From Pseudoroseicyclus tamaricis (GTDB lineage Bacteria > Pseudomonadota > Alphaproteobacteria > Rhodobacterales > Rhodobacteraceae), in the NCBI RefSeq assembly GCF_012070395.1, contig NZ_JAAFYS010000001.1, positions 226,001 to 290,000 on the forward strand: 64,000 nt of DNA, written 5' to 3'. The notes beneath the pieces are model-generated. The model saw only the letters and a program-made list of their open reading frames with translations, was not told the origin of the DNA and ran no database searches. Position numbers and translations under genes: made by a program. Shown in pieces: positions 25,073 to 33,478 of the stretch; position 1 is the stretch's first letter, and the number at the start of each line of letters is the position of its first letter.

Positions 25073-26141
25073 GGCTTTCGCCCTCCTCTTCCGTGATCTG
25101 AAGTCGCAGGGCGCGCTCGCCCAGTTCGTCGAACAGCTCCGGCCCCGTGCCCGTCAGGAAGGCCTGCGCGCCGAGGGCGTGGATCTCGTCGTAGAGCGCC
25201 GCGCGGCGGGCGGCGTCGAGATGCGCCGCGACCTCGTCGAGGAGGAGGAGCGGTGCGGGGCCGTCCGCCGCCAGCGCCCGGGCATTGGCGAGGATCAGCG
25301 AGATCAGCAGCGCCTTCTGCTCGCCGGTGGAGCAGTCGGCGGCGGGCATCGCCTTCTCCGCCCAGATGGCGGCGAGGTCGGCGCGGTGGGGGCCGTCGAG
25401 CGTGCGCCCGGCCGCCATGTCGCGGCGCCGCCCCTCGGCGAAGAGCCGGCGCAGCCCCTCGTCGGACCCTTGCGGCCCCGCCTCGGGGTGGATGAGGGAG
25501 AGCGTCGCGGCCGGGAAGGCCGTCTCGGCGGCGTTCTGAGCCGCCATCAGCGCAGAGATGGTGCGCGCTCGCCCGGCCTGGATGCGGGCGCCGGCGGCGG
25601 CCATCTGCCCCTCCAGCGCCTCGTACCAATGGGCGTCGCGCACCATGTCCTTCAGGAGGCGGTTTCGCTCACGCATGGCCTTGTCATAGGCCAGCGTCGC
25701 CTCGGCATGGGCCGGCTCGAAGCTCATCGCGGCCCGGTCGAGGAAGCGGCGGCGCCCCTCGGCGCCCTCGATGAAGAGCCTGTCCATCGAGGGGACGAGC
25801 CAGAGCATCCGCAGCTCGCTGGCCAGCGCCACCTGCGGCGCCGCCTTGCCGCCGATGCGCACGGCGCGGGAGGCCCCGGGCTCGGCGGAGGTCTCCAGCT
25901 CCTGCCCGCTGTCGAGCTCCGCCGCGATCTTCCAGCCGAGCGCCTCGGGGCGGCGCGCGAACTCCTCGGCCGAGCCACGGCGCAGGCCCCGGCCGGGGGA
26001 GAGCAGCGAGATCGCCTCGATCAGGTTGGTCTTGCCCGCGCCGTTCGCCCCGTGGATCGCCACGATCCGCCCGTCGAACGGGAGCTGCGCCCGCCGCCAG
26101 GAGCGGAAGTGCGAGAGGGTGAGGGTGGAGAGGTGCGGCAT
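25056..26141 (-). CDS. recF: DNA replication and repair protein RecF
   Basis: 361 residues. Walker A GANGAGKTN at about residues 33-41, the RecF-type signature DCSTGEQKALLISLILANAR and Walker B PLLLLDEVAAHLD are complete. RecF loads RecA at gaps with RecO/RecR. In many bacteria the order is dnaA-dnaN-recF-gyrB; here recF has no dnaN upstream within the window (a tannase-like gene on the other strand follows) and is separated from gyrB by GNAT and LysE genes. Confidence 0.95.
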   Translation of the reverse strand: MPHLSTLTLSHFRSWRRAQLPFDGRIVAIHGANGAGKTNLIEAISLLSPGRGLRRGSAEEFARRPEALGWKIAAELDSGQELETSAEPGASRAVRIGGKAAPQVALASELRMLWLVPSMDRLFIEGAEGRRRFLDRAAMSFEPAHAEATLAYDKAMRERNRLLKDMVRDAHWYEALEGQMAAAGARIQAGRARTISALMAAQNAAETAFPAATLSLIHPEAGPQGSDEGLRRLFAEGRRRDMAAGRTLDGPHRADLAAIWAEKAMPAADCSTGEQKALLISLILANARALAADGPAPLLLLDEVAAHLDAARRAALYDEIHALGAQAFLTGTGPELFDELGERALRLQITEEEGESHAHRH

Positions 26142-26198
26142 CGGCGCGGACTATCGGGTGCGGCGGGCGAGGGGGCAAGGGTGCGGTGAGGGGAGCGT

Positions 26199-26274
26199 GT
26201 CTCGGGGGCCGGGGCGGGGGCCAGCCCCCGCACCCCCGAGGTATTTTTAGCCAGATGAAAAGGGGCGGGCCGGA
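26199..26274 (+). repeat. Palindromic repeat family C, copy 1
   Basis: A GGGGGCCAGCCCCC hairpin within a CTCGGGGG..CCCCCGAG palindrome, followed by GTATTTTTAGCCAGATGAAA and AGGGGCGGGCCG. The region 26142-26461 between recF and the tannase-like gene holds this and the next repeat and no gene. Confidence 0.8.
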
Positions 26275-26333
26275 GGGGGGCAGCCCCGTCGCCATTGGCG
26301 CTTGAACCGGTGGCGCACCAAGGGCGACCGCCA

Positions 26334-26368
26334 AGGTATTTTTGGCCAGATGAAAGGGGGCAGGCCGC
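26334..26368 (+). repeat. Palindromic repeat family C, copy 2 (partial)
   Basis: AAGGTATTTTTGGCCAGATG and AAAGGGGGCAGGCCG repeat the tail of the copy at 26199-26274 with one changed base in the core, but lack its hairpin. Confidence 0.75.
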
Positions 26369-26461
26369 CGGAGCGGGGGGGTCAATCGTCTTGTCAGAAA
26401 CAGTTTCCTGATAAACAATTCAGGGGCCGGTCGCCTGTCGCGGCCGGGAAGGGAGGATGAC

Positions 26462-28141
26462 ATGACAGGATTGAGAACCGGAGCCCGGCTCGCCGGGCCG
26501 CTCGCGGCGCTGGCCGCCTTGTCCGGGGCGGCGTTCGCCCAGGATGGCCCCTTGGCCTGCGGCGAGGATCTGGCCGAAAGCCTCCGCCTTGCCGAGGGCA
26601 CGCGGGTGACGGCGGTGAGCCATGTGGAGGCCGGCGAGGAGGCGCCGGTGGCCCATTGCCTCGTCTCCGCCGTCACGCAGGAGCGCGAGGGCATGGACGG
26701 GGAGAGCTACGCCATCCGCTTCGAAGTGCGCCTCCCGGACGAGTGGAACGGCGATTTCGTCCACCAGTTCAACGGCGGCAACGATGGCGCCGTGGTGCCG
26801 GCCTTCGGGCCGCTGATGGGCGCCGACACGTCGGACACGGCGCTGTCGCGCGGCTACGCCGTCGTCTCCAGCGATGCCGGGCACGCGGGCGATGCGCAGG
26901 CGGAGACAGCCGGCCTCGCCTCCGGAAACCGCTTCGGCCTCGATGCGCAGGCGCGGCGCAACTACGGCTACGGCGCCGTGGCGGTGCTGGACCCGATCGC
27001 CCGCGCGGTGGTCGAGGGCTTCTATGGCAGCGAGATCGGCCACGCCTACGGCGTCGGCGGCAGCAATGGCGGGCGCCACGCGATGATCGCGGCGGCGCGG
27101 ATGCCGGAGGCCTTCGACGGGCTGCTCATCGGCTACCCCGGCTTCAACCTGCCCAAGGCCGCCGTGCAGCACGCGTGGGACATCCAGGCCTTCAAGTCGA
27201 TCACCGGCGATGTGCGCACCGCCTTCTCCACCGACGATCTGTCGCTGGTGGCCGAGGAGATGCTGGGCGTCTGCGACGGGTTCGACGGGCTGGAAGACGG
27301 GATCATAGGCGACAGCCCCGCCTGCCAGGAGGCTTTCGACGTGACCGCGCTCGCCTGCGAGGACGGCCAGAACGCCGGCTGCCTCGCGCCGGAGCAGACG
27401 GAGGTGCTGGCGCGCATCCATGCCGGGCCGACGAACTCCGCCGGCGAGCAGCTCTACTCCCCTTGGGTCTTCGATACCGGGATCGGCAGCGGCGACTGGC
27501 GCTTCTGGAAGCTGGAGAGCCCGATCCCGCCGTGGGACAACATGCCCCTGATCGCGACGATGGGGGCGGGCTCGCTCTCCTACATCTTCACCACCCCGCC
27601 GACGGAGGTGGGTGGCTCGCCGGCCGAGCTGGAGCAGTTCCTCCTCGATTTCGACTTCGACGAGGACGCGCCGAAGATCTTCGCCACAGACGAGGCCTAC
27701 TCCGAATCGGCGATGGAGGTGATGACGCCCCCGGGCGCCGATGACCCGGAACTGGCGGAGTTCCGCGATGCCGGGGCGAAGATGATCATCGTGCATGGCA
27801 ACAGCGACCCGGTGTTCTCGGTCGTCGATACCATTGACTGGTACGAGGCGCTCGACGCCAACAACGGCGGCAACGCGGAGGAGTTCGCGCGGCTCTACAC
27901 CGTGCCGGGCATGCCGCACGGCGCCGGGGCCAATTCCACCAGCGATTTTGATCTCTTCACCGCGCTGGTGGACTGGGTGGAGAATGGCGAGCAGCCGGGC
28001 GCCATCATCGCGGGCACGCTGCCCGGTAGCGAGGCCGAGGCGGCCCTCGGCAGCATCACGCGGCCCCTTTGCCCCTACCCGCAGATCGCCCGCTACGAGA
28101 GCGGCGACGAGGCCTCTGCCGATAGCTTCACCTGCGAGTGA
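26462..28141 (+). CDS. Exported tannase/feruloyl esterase-family hydrolase
   Basis: 559 residues with signal peptide (PLAALAALSGAAFAQ, cleavage near 27). The alpha/beta-hydrolase core matches the tannase family: FVHQFNGGNDG, GYAVVSSDAGHAG, nucleophile Ser201 in GVGGSNGGRHAM, Asp449 in IVHGNSDPVFS, His486 in PGMPHGAG. In tannases and feruloyl esterases Cys precedes the Ser and follows the His (CS-D-HC disulfide); here both positions are Gly (G200, G487). The triad is intact, so an esterase is expected, but with a subfamily-specific substrate. A strong hairpin follows the stop. Confidence 0.85.
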   Translation: MTGLRTGARLAGPLAALAALSGAAFAQDGPLACGEDLAESLRLAEGTRVTAVSHVEAGEEAPVAHCLVSAVTQEREGMDGESYAIRFEVRLPDEWNGDFVHQFNGGNDGAVVPAFGPLMGADTSDTALSRGYAVVSSDAGHAGDAQAETAGLASGNRFGLDAQARRNYGYGAVAVLDPIARAVVEGFYGSEIGHAYGVGGSNGGRHAMIAAARMPEAFDGLLIGYPGFNLPKAAVQHAWDIQAFKSITGDVRTAFSTDDLSLVAEEMLGVCDGFDGLEDGIIGDSPACQEAFDVTALACEDGQNAGCLAPEQTEVLARIHAGPTNSAGEQLYSPWVFDTGIGSGDWRFWKLESPIPPWDNMPLIATMGAGSLSYIFTTPPTEVGGSPAELEQFLLDFDFDEDAPKIFATDEAYSESAMEVMTPPGADDPELAEFRDAGAKMIIVHGNSDPVFSVVDTIDWYEALDANNGGNAEEFARLYTVPGMPHGAGANSTSDFDLFTALVDWVENGEQPGAIIAGTLPGSEAEAALGSITRPLCPYPQIARYESGDEASADSFTCE

Positions 28142-28152
28142 GGCTCCTCCCC

Positions 28153-28178
28153 GCGCCGCCGCCCTCCCGCGGCGGCGC
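28153..28178 (+). terminator. Terminator hairpin of the tannase-like gene
   Basis: GCGCCGCCGC, loop CCTCCC, GCGGCGGCGC: perfect ten-pair stem twelve bases after the stop codon. It also marks the left edge of the low-GC island. Confidence 0.7.
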
Positions 28179-28297
28179 GGACCTAAGCGGGAGGTGGAAT
28201 TTCTGTGCCAGTCTCTATAAACTCAATAAGGTTGTCGAACATTTTGAGCGACAGGACGAGGCTGGACGACGTGCCTCCACTCTCGTGAAGGTTTCCA

Positions 28298-29506
28298 ATG
28301 CGACAGACACCCTATGCAGCAACCGACAGCTTTAGTCCTCCCGCTGAGAACCGTCTCTACCCTGAACTATTCGAGATCCATCGTGATATTCACGGATTAT
28401 CTCAGGACCTGGAAAACCTCCCGCGACTTCTTGAGATTCAGAGGCGGCTAATTGATGCGATCTTAGAGGCAGAAAGGGAAATTCGGGAAGTCAAGAGAGA
28501 CAAAGGGGATCCTCGTGAGTGGCAATATGTCCGATATAATTTTCTGTGCCTTGGGGATTGTTTGGCGTTTCTGTACATGGACAGGTTTGCATTGAAGCAG
28601 ACCTTCTTCGATGTGGATACGGTGAACCCCAAGCAATCTGGTGGTTTCATCACAGACAAGGCTGGCGCCGCTGCAGAGATATCTCTTCTAGAAACTGCTA
28701 TCGGGCATAAGGTTCCAGCTGTATTATGTGACATCACAAACGTGTTGCGCTATGGCGATATTTGCCTGTTGGGAGGCAGCGATCCTGTTCCTATTGAAGT
28801 TAAGTCGTCCAAGACGAAAGACAGTCGAAGCAAGCGCCAAAAAAAGAAGTTAGAAGCTCTTTCTAGCTTTCTTGCTCTGGATCATAGTGAAGGTTTTCGA
28901 GGTCTTCCGGGTACAACTCTTAGGGCGGAGTTTGCAGTGCCTCCCAAATCATATTGTGGCCAACTGCAAGAGGCTGTCCAACAAGCAAGCGAGGTAGGCT
29001 CCACGAGCTTTGAGGTTGACGATTGCCTGAAAGTTGTTGTCATTATGGAGGATACGCCAGACTACAATGTGCTCTTGAGTGGCTTCGGTTCCTCAAGGGT
29101 TCTGGTGAATGCTGTCAATCAGATCAAAACAAACAAGGCTTGGGGTTGTTATTACCCATATGCATTAACTCTCTCAGAGGCCGCGCATTATGAAGGATTT
29201 GTTAAGGGACGGGTTCACATTTTCACGTTTCTTGACATGGCAGCCTTCGAGGATAGTTTAGCAATTGAGGGCACAAGGCTGTCCGTCGAGGCCGACGAAC
29301 ATGACATCCAGTGCCAAATCCATTTTTCGAATTTGTTTGCGGAGGACGAAGAAGCTTACTTCATTATTGGGGAGCATATGATGTGCCGAATGTGGACGGA
29401 TTTCTTGTGTCCAAGTTGGATCGTTCAGAACTCTGTATCTTCGGTAGTAAATAATGTGGAAGCGATTAGGGGCAGCCTATCCACCGCAATGCTAGGAAGT
29501 TCGTAA
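28298..29506 (+). CDS. Putative PD-(D/E)XK nuclease-like protein on a low-GC island
   Basis: 402 residues, no family recognised overall. The N-terminus is helical and charged (residues 25-75, possible coiled coil). Residues 125-170 show the order expected of a PD-(D/E)XK core: helix with Glu127, then GDICLLGG with Asp154, then PIEVKSSK with Glu167-x-Lys169, followed by a very basic stretch (KTKDSRSKRQKKK) that could bind nucleic acid. The C-terminal 230 residues are unassigned. Base composition is strikingly different: 28441-28500 is 48% GC by hand count against 77% for 12001-12060, with A/T in many third positions. This suggests recent transfer. No methylase or partner gene is beside it, so it may be an orphan defence nuclease. 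Confidence 0.65.
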   Translation: MRQTPYAATDSFSPPAENRLYPELFEIHRDIHGLSQDLENLPRLLEIQRRLIDAILEAEREIREVKRDKGDPREWQYVRYNFLCLGDCLAFLYMDRFALKQTFFDVDTVNPKQSGGFITDKAGAAAEISLLETAIGHKVPAVLCDITNVLRYGDICLLGGSDPVPIEVKSSKTKDSRSKRQKKKLEALSSFLALDHSEGFRGLPGTTLRAEFAVPPKSYCGQLQEAVQQASEVGSTSFEVDDCLKVVVIMEDTPDYNVLLSGFGSSRVLVNAVNQIKTNKAWGCYYPYALTLSEAAHYEGFVKGRVHIFTFLDMAAFEDSLAIEGTRLSVEADEHDIQCQIHFSNLFAEDEEAYFIIGEHMMCRMWTDFLCPSWIVQNSVSSVVNNVEAIRGSLSTAMLGSS

Positions 29507-29707
29507 GGGCGGCTCGCATGAATCCTAAGTCAGTTTTTAGAGCCGCCAACCGCTGCGAAGGTCGCTCCGTCCCCAAGCGCTGGCACTCACACGCCCCCAC
29601 GTTGAAGGTCTGGTTCGGGTCGGAAACACTTGGCAGCCGGGTCAGGACTGCTTGCCATTGGCTCCCGGCAAGATCCAGAAACCCGAGCGTTTGTGCGACA
29701 TCCCACC
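29507..29707. other. Right flank of the low-GC island, non-coding
   Basis: About 200 bases with no convincing gene. It begins with GGGCGGCTC and, 34 bases later, GAGCCGCC, which could pair as a long-loop terminator for the nuclease-like gene. The rest (GGTCGCTCCGTCCCC, GGTCTGGTTCGGGTCGGAAA) looks like degenerate intergenic repeat sequence. Confidence 0.45.
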
Positions 29708-30091
29708 CTATTCGGCGGCGATGGCGCGCTGGGCGCGGACGATCTCGCCGATGTTCTCTTCGATCCAGGCGCCGAGGCCGAGCACCCGCTCCGCCAGCCC
29801 GTGGCCGAGGGGGGTGAGGGTGTAATCCACCCGGGGCGGCACCTCGTGATGATCCTGCCGGGTGACGATGCCGTCCTCCGCCAGGTTGCGCAGCGTCTCG
29901 GTGAGCATCCGCTCGGAGATGCCGCCGATGGTGCTTCGCAGCTCGGAGAAGCGCATCTGCCCGCCTTCCCCCAGCGCGAGGATCACCAGGAGGCCCCAGC
30001 GGCTGCTGACATGGCGCAGCACCTGCCGCGACGGGCAGTCGGCGCTCATCAGCCGGCCGCGGAGGGTTTGCGCCTGTTCGGGGGTCGCCAT
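29708..30091 (-). CDS. HxlR/QorR-type transcriptional regulator
   Basis: 127 residues, one winged-helix HTH domain: CPSRQVLRHVSSRWGLLVIL, RFSELRSTIGGISERMLTET and the wing PPRVDYTLTPLG. Cys19 just before the first helix is the redox-sensing position in QorR/YodB-like members. It is divergent from a QorB-like quinone reductase gene, the usual pair; binding to the palindrome between them would repress both until electrophiles or quinones oxidise the Cys (known for relatives, inferred here). Confidence 0.9.
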   Translation of the reverse strand: MATPEQAQTLRGRLMSADCPSRQVLRHVSSRWGLLVILALGEGGQMRFSELRSTIGGISERMLTETLRNLAEDGIVTRQDHHEVPPRVDYTLTPLGHGLAERVLGLGAWIEENIGEIVRAQRAIAAE

Positions 30092-30119
30092 CTTTTTCCC
30101 TCACTTACATTTCTGTGGG

Positions 30120-30138
30120 TACTTACTATTCGTAAGTA
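30120..30138. promoter_or_regulatory. Operator palindrome for the HxlR-type regulator
   Basis: TACTTAC-TATTC-GTAAGTA, a perfect seven-base inverted repeat with five-base spacer, in the 92-base region between the divergent regulator and qorB-like genes. A further ACTTAC half site is at 30103-30108. The form agrees with HxlR/QorR binding sites. Confidence 0.75.
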
Positions 30139-30183
30139 GCTCATCTAGGTCAGGGAGGACAGCAGATAAAGGAGACCTTGGAA

Positions 30184-31047
30184 ATGATTGGTGTCACAGG
30201 TGCAACCGGCCAGCTTGGCGGGCTGGTGATCGAAGAGCTTCTGAAGCGCGTGAGCCCCGGCGAGATCGTCGCCCTCGTGCGAGACGAGGCGAAGGCCAGG
30301 CCGCTGGCGGACAAGGGCGTCGCGGTGCGGCTCGCCGATTACGACAAGCCCGAGACGCTGGCCCCGGCCTTTGAAGGGCTGGACAAGCTGCTGCTGATCT
30401 CCGGCTCAGAGGTGGGCCGGCGCGGGCCGCAGCACGAGGCTGTCATCAAGGCGGCGGAAGAGGCGGGCGTGGGCGAGCTGGTCTATACCTCGCTCTACCA
30501 GCTGGGTGAGTGGACGGGCGAGCGCGCCACGATCCTTTCGCGGGAGCATCAGGCGACGGAAGATGCGCTGGCCGCGTCCTCGCTGAATGTCACGCTGCTG
30601 CGCAACTCGTGGTATTTCGAGAACTACGCGCAGTCGCTGCAGATGGGCGCCGAGCACGGCAGCTTCATCGGCGCCAACGTGGATGCCCCGGTCGCCGCCG
30701 CGCCCCGCAGCGACTATGCCGAGGCCGCCGCCATCGTGCTGACGAGGGAGGGCCATACGGGCAAGACCTACGAGCTGGCCGGCGATGACGGTTTCACGAT
30801 GCCCGAGCTGGCGGAGATCGCGAGTGAGGCCTCGGGCAAGACCATCGCCTACAACCCGCTCCCGCAGGAGGCCTATGCCAAGGCGCTCGAGCAGGTCGGC
30901 CTGCCGACGCCGGTCGCCGAGATGCTCGCCGCGTCCGATGCCTCCATCGGCGAGGGCGTGCTGGCACCGGGTTCGAAGGACCTCTCCACGCTGCTCGGCC
31001 GGCCGACGACGCCGGTCGAGACCAGCGTACGGCAGCTCTTCAGCTAG
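30184..31047 (+). CDS. NAD(P)-dependent quinone reductase-like protein (NmrA/QorB family)
   Basis: 287 residues. The atypical SDR Rossmann motif is VTGATGQLGGLV at the N-terminus; FEGLDKLLLISGSE, YTSLYQLGEWTGE, TLLRNSWYFENY and the closing EASGKTIAYNPLPQEAY match QorB/YtfG. It reduces quinones with NADPH. ATG 30184 lies ten bases after AAAGGAG; TTG 30178 is too close to it. Regulated by the divergent HxlR-type protein. Its stop TAG and that of the converging TelA gene share CTAG at 31044-31047. Confidence 0.88.
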   Translation: MIGVTGATGQLGGLVIEELLKRVSPGEIVALVRDEAKARPLADKGVAVRLADYDKPETLAPAFEGLDKLLLISGSEVGRRGPQHEAVIKAAEEAGVGELVYTSLYQLGEWTGERATILSREHQATEDALAASSLNVTLLRNSWYFENYAQSLQMGAEHGSFIGANVDAPVAAAPRSDYAEAAAIVLTREGHTGKTYELAGDDGFTMPELAEIASEASGKTIAYNPLPQEAYAKALEQVGLPTPVAEMLAASDASIGEGVLAPGSKDLSTLLGRPTTPVETSVRQLFS

Positions 31048-32213
31048 CGCCTCGTGGGGGCGGCGGTGCCCACCGCCTCCCCCGTGCCGGTGCCGCGTGA
31101 CCTCGCAGAGGCGAGGGCGGTCTTCAGATCGCCCTCCATCTTCTGCAGTTCCACCTCGGCGGCGGCGCGCTTCTTCTTGCCCTCGTCGGCGATGGAGAGG
31201 CTCTCGTTAATCGTGGCGACGAGGTTCTCGTTCGCCGCCTTCACCGCCTCGATATCGAAGGCGCCGCGCTCCATCTCGGTGCGGATGGCCTTGTTGGCCG
31301 TGCGCAGGTTCTCCGCGTTGGCCTTCAGGAGGTCATTCGTCAAGTCGTTCGCCTCCTTCACCGCGCCCGCCGCCTCGGCGCTGCGCTGGATGGTGACCGC
31401 CTGCGCCAGCTGCGTCTCCCAGAGGGGGACGGTGTTGACGAGGGTGGAGTTGATCTTGGTGACGAGGGACTTGTCGTTCTCCTGCACCAGCCGGATCGAG
31501 GGGAGCGACTGCATCGTCACCTGCCGCGTCAGCCGCAGATCGTGCACGCGGCGCTCCAGATCGTCGCGGGCGGCGCGCAGGTCGCGCAGCTCTTGCGCCG
31601 CCATCACGTCATCCTCGCGGACCTTCGCCTCCTTCGCGGGGATCACCTCGCCGTCGAGCTCCGCCAGCTTGGCGGCGCCGGCGGCGATGTAGAGGGCGAG
31701 CTCGTCGTAGAAGGCGAGGGTCTTCTCGTAGAGCAGGTCGAGGCTCTCGATATCCTTCAATAGCGCATGTTCGTGCTTGAGAAGGTCATCGGTGATCTTG
31801 TCGATCTGGCCCTGCACATCCTCGAACTTGGCGGTGAACTTCGCCATCGGAGAGGCGCGCCCCATCAGCCGCTCGAAGAAGCTGCGCTTGCGGCGCATGT
31901 CGAGCTCGGAGAGGGAGAAGCCGCGGATGGTGCTGACGATCTCCCGCAGGCTGTCGCCCGCCGGCCCGACATCCTTGTTGCGCACGCCGGCCAGCATCGA
32001 CTGGCTGATGCCCTGCAGCTCCGCCTGCGCGGTGGAGCCGAAGCCGACGATGCTCTGCGTGTTGGACAGGTCGATCTGTGCCATGCGCTCGCGGATTGCG
32101 GCGGAGATCTCGGGCGTCGCCTCCTCCAGCGGCACCACCTCCTCGGCCTGCGCGGGCTCGGGGAGTATGACGGCGGTCACCTTTTCCACCTCGGCGGTGT
32201 TCTTGTCAGCCAT
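31044..32213 (-). CDS. telA: Toxic anion (tellurite) resistance protein TelA
   Basis: 389 residues, mainly long helices with coiled-coil character. IVGFGSTAQAELQGISQSML, RGFSLSELDMRRKRSFFERL and QENDKSLVTKINSTLVNTVP, and the ending MERGAFDIEAVKAANENLV are the conserved TelA/KlaA blocks. Found with tellurite resistance, also widely with cell-envelope stress; mechanism unknown. It follows xpaC by nine bases in one operon. Confidence 0.92.
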   Translation of the reverse strand: MADKNTAEVEKVTAVILPEPAQAEEVVPLEEATPEISAAIRERMAQIDLSNTQSIVGFGSTAQAELQGISQSMLAGVRNKDVGPAGDSLREIVSTIRGFSLSELDMRRKRSFFERLMGRASPMAKFTAKFEDVQGQIDKITDDLLKHEHALLKDIESLDLLYEKTLAFYDELALYIAAGAAKLAELDGEVIPAKEAKVREDDVMAAQELRDLRAARDDLERRVHDLRLTRQVTMQSLPSIRLVQENDKSLVTKINSTLVNTVPLWETQLAQAVTIQRSAEAAGAVKEANDLTNDLLKANAENLRTANKAIRTEMERGAFDIEAVKAANENLVATINESLSIADEGKKKRAAAEVELQKMEGDLKTALASARSRGTGTGEAVGTAAPTRR

Positions 32214-32222
32214 GATGATCCC

Positions 32223-33125
32223 TCACACGCCTTCGCGCTGCAGCCGGTCGCGCAGCACCTTGATTTCGATGTCCATGTTCGTGCGGTCGCTCTCCAGCAT
32301 CTTCTCGGTGCGGGCGCCGAAGTTCGCCTCCAGATCCGCCAGGAGCGCCTCGTAATCGCCGCGCGCGCCCTCGTCCCGGCGGCGGGCATAGAGCTCGGCG
32401 AAGCGGGCGGAGGCGTCGCGGGCACCCATAAGGTAGACGCCGAGGAAGCGGCGCGCCTCCGTCAGGTCGCGCGGGTCTTCCTCCACCGTGCGGATCATCC
32501 GGCGGGCGGTGGCCTGGAAGGCGGCGACGCGGTTGTCGAGCCGGCGGTCGGCCAGCGCGGCGATGGCGGCCTGCATCTGGGCGAGGTAGCTCTCCGCCTC
32601 GTCGACGACGCGGGCCACACGGTCCTGCTGGAAGTCGTCGACGCCGTCGACGCGCTTGTCGCGCAAGGGGTCGATGCCGAAGGCGACGAGGGCCAGCGCC
32701 GTGGCGGCGAGGCCGTAGAGCGCGGGGCCGGCGAGCCCGTCTTCATGGGCGAAGCCGGCGGCGAGGGTGCCGAGGCCGAGGAGTAGCGCGGCGAGGATCT
32801 TGCGGGGCAGCGCCGGGCGCCGGGCGGCGGCGCGGGCGTTGTAGGCCGCCTCGGCCCGCAGCCCCTCGCGCATCAGGGTGGCGCCGCCGGCAAGGACGGC
32901 CGCCCCGACGAGGCCGGAGACGAGCGACAGCGCGCCGCCGAAGAAGGAGGTGACGAGTAGCAGCACCGCCGGCACGAAGAGCAGGTTCGCCATGCCGCCG
33001 GCGGAATCGATCGCCGCCTGGTCGAGCGTCGCCTCGCGGAGCGCCTGGTCGCCCGGGCCGCGGTGGCCGGCCTTCGGCACGTCGCTGGAGCGGGGAGAAT
33101 ACTTGCCGCCGAAGGGCTTCGCCAT
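32223..33125 (-). CDS. XpaC-like 5-bromo-4-chloroindolyl phosphate hydrolysis protein
   Basis: 300 residues. Two helix pairs in the first half (LLFVPAVLLLVTSFFGGAL; ILAALLLGLGTLAAGF; ALYGLAATALALVAFG) followed by a soluble helical domain with EAESYLAQMQAAIAAL and RRFLGVYLMGARDASARFAEL, as in XpaC. XpaC proteins commonly precede TelA, as here, and the two are thought to work together at the membrane; the hydrolase name is historical and activity is unproven. Confidence 0.8.
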   Translation of the reverse strand: MAKPFGGKYSPRSSDVPKAGHRGPGDQALREATLDQAAIDSAGGMANLLFVPAVLLLVTSFFGGALSLVSGLVGAAVLAGGATLMREGLRAEAAYNARAAARRPALPRKILAALLLGLGTLAAGFAHEDGLAGPALYGLAATALALVAFGIDPLRDKRVDGVDDFQQDRVARVVDEAESYLAQMQAAIAALADRRLDNRVAAFQATARRMIRTVEEDPRDLTEARRFLGVYLMGARDASARFAELYARRRDEGARGDYEALLADLEANFGARTEKMLESDRTNMDIEIKVLRDRLQREGV

Positions 33126-33129
33126 GGCT

Positions 33130-33342
33130 CTACAGCCCCCCGATCAGGCCGGTGGAGACGCCGGTGAGCAGCGCGATCAGCACCGCGTAGGCGGTGCCGG
33201 TGACGGCCGGGGGCAGGGCGCCCTCACGCGTCAGCGCCGCCGGGCCGGGCCGGCCACGGGCGAGGCGCACGAGCACCAGCGCCGCCAGCGCACAGACGGC
33301 GACGAGCGCGATCAGGAAGACGAAGAGCATCAGGCGGATCAT
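33130..33342 (-). CDS. Small two-helix membrane protein of the XpaC/TelA operon
   Basis: 70 residues with helices at about 3-27 (LMLFVFLIALVAVCALAALVL) and 47-68. No known family. Its stop is four bases before the xpaC start, so it heads the operon. Third partner for XpaC and TelA at the membrane is a reasonable inference; no homologues can be checked here. Confidence 0.6.
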   Translation of the reverse strand: MIRLMLFVFLIALVAVCALAALVLVRLARGRPGPAALTREGALPPAVTGTAYAVLIALLTGVSTGLIGGL

Positions 33343-33478
33343 GTCTGCTCCAGTTCAGGGCGGGGCCGGGGCCTTGTCTGCATAGATTGGCCCGGCGACG
33401 GATTTGGCCAGTCATAGATTTGGTCGCGGGGGGCCTCCTGAAAGGGGGAAAGGCGGAAAAACCCTCCCCCCGGGGGGC

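Noticed and set aside
28180-29710. tRNA or direct repeats flanking the low-GC island as an integration site
   Set aside because: No tRNA gene, integrase gene or flanking direct repeat could be seen on either side.
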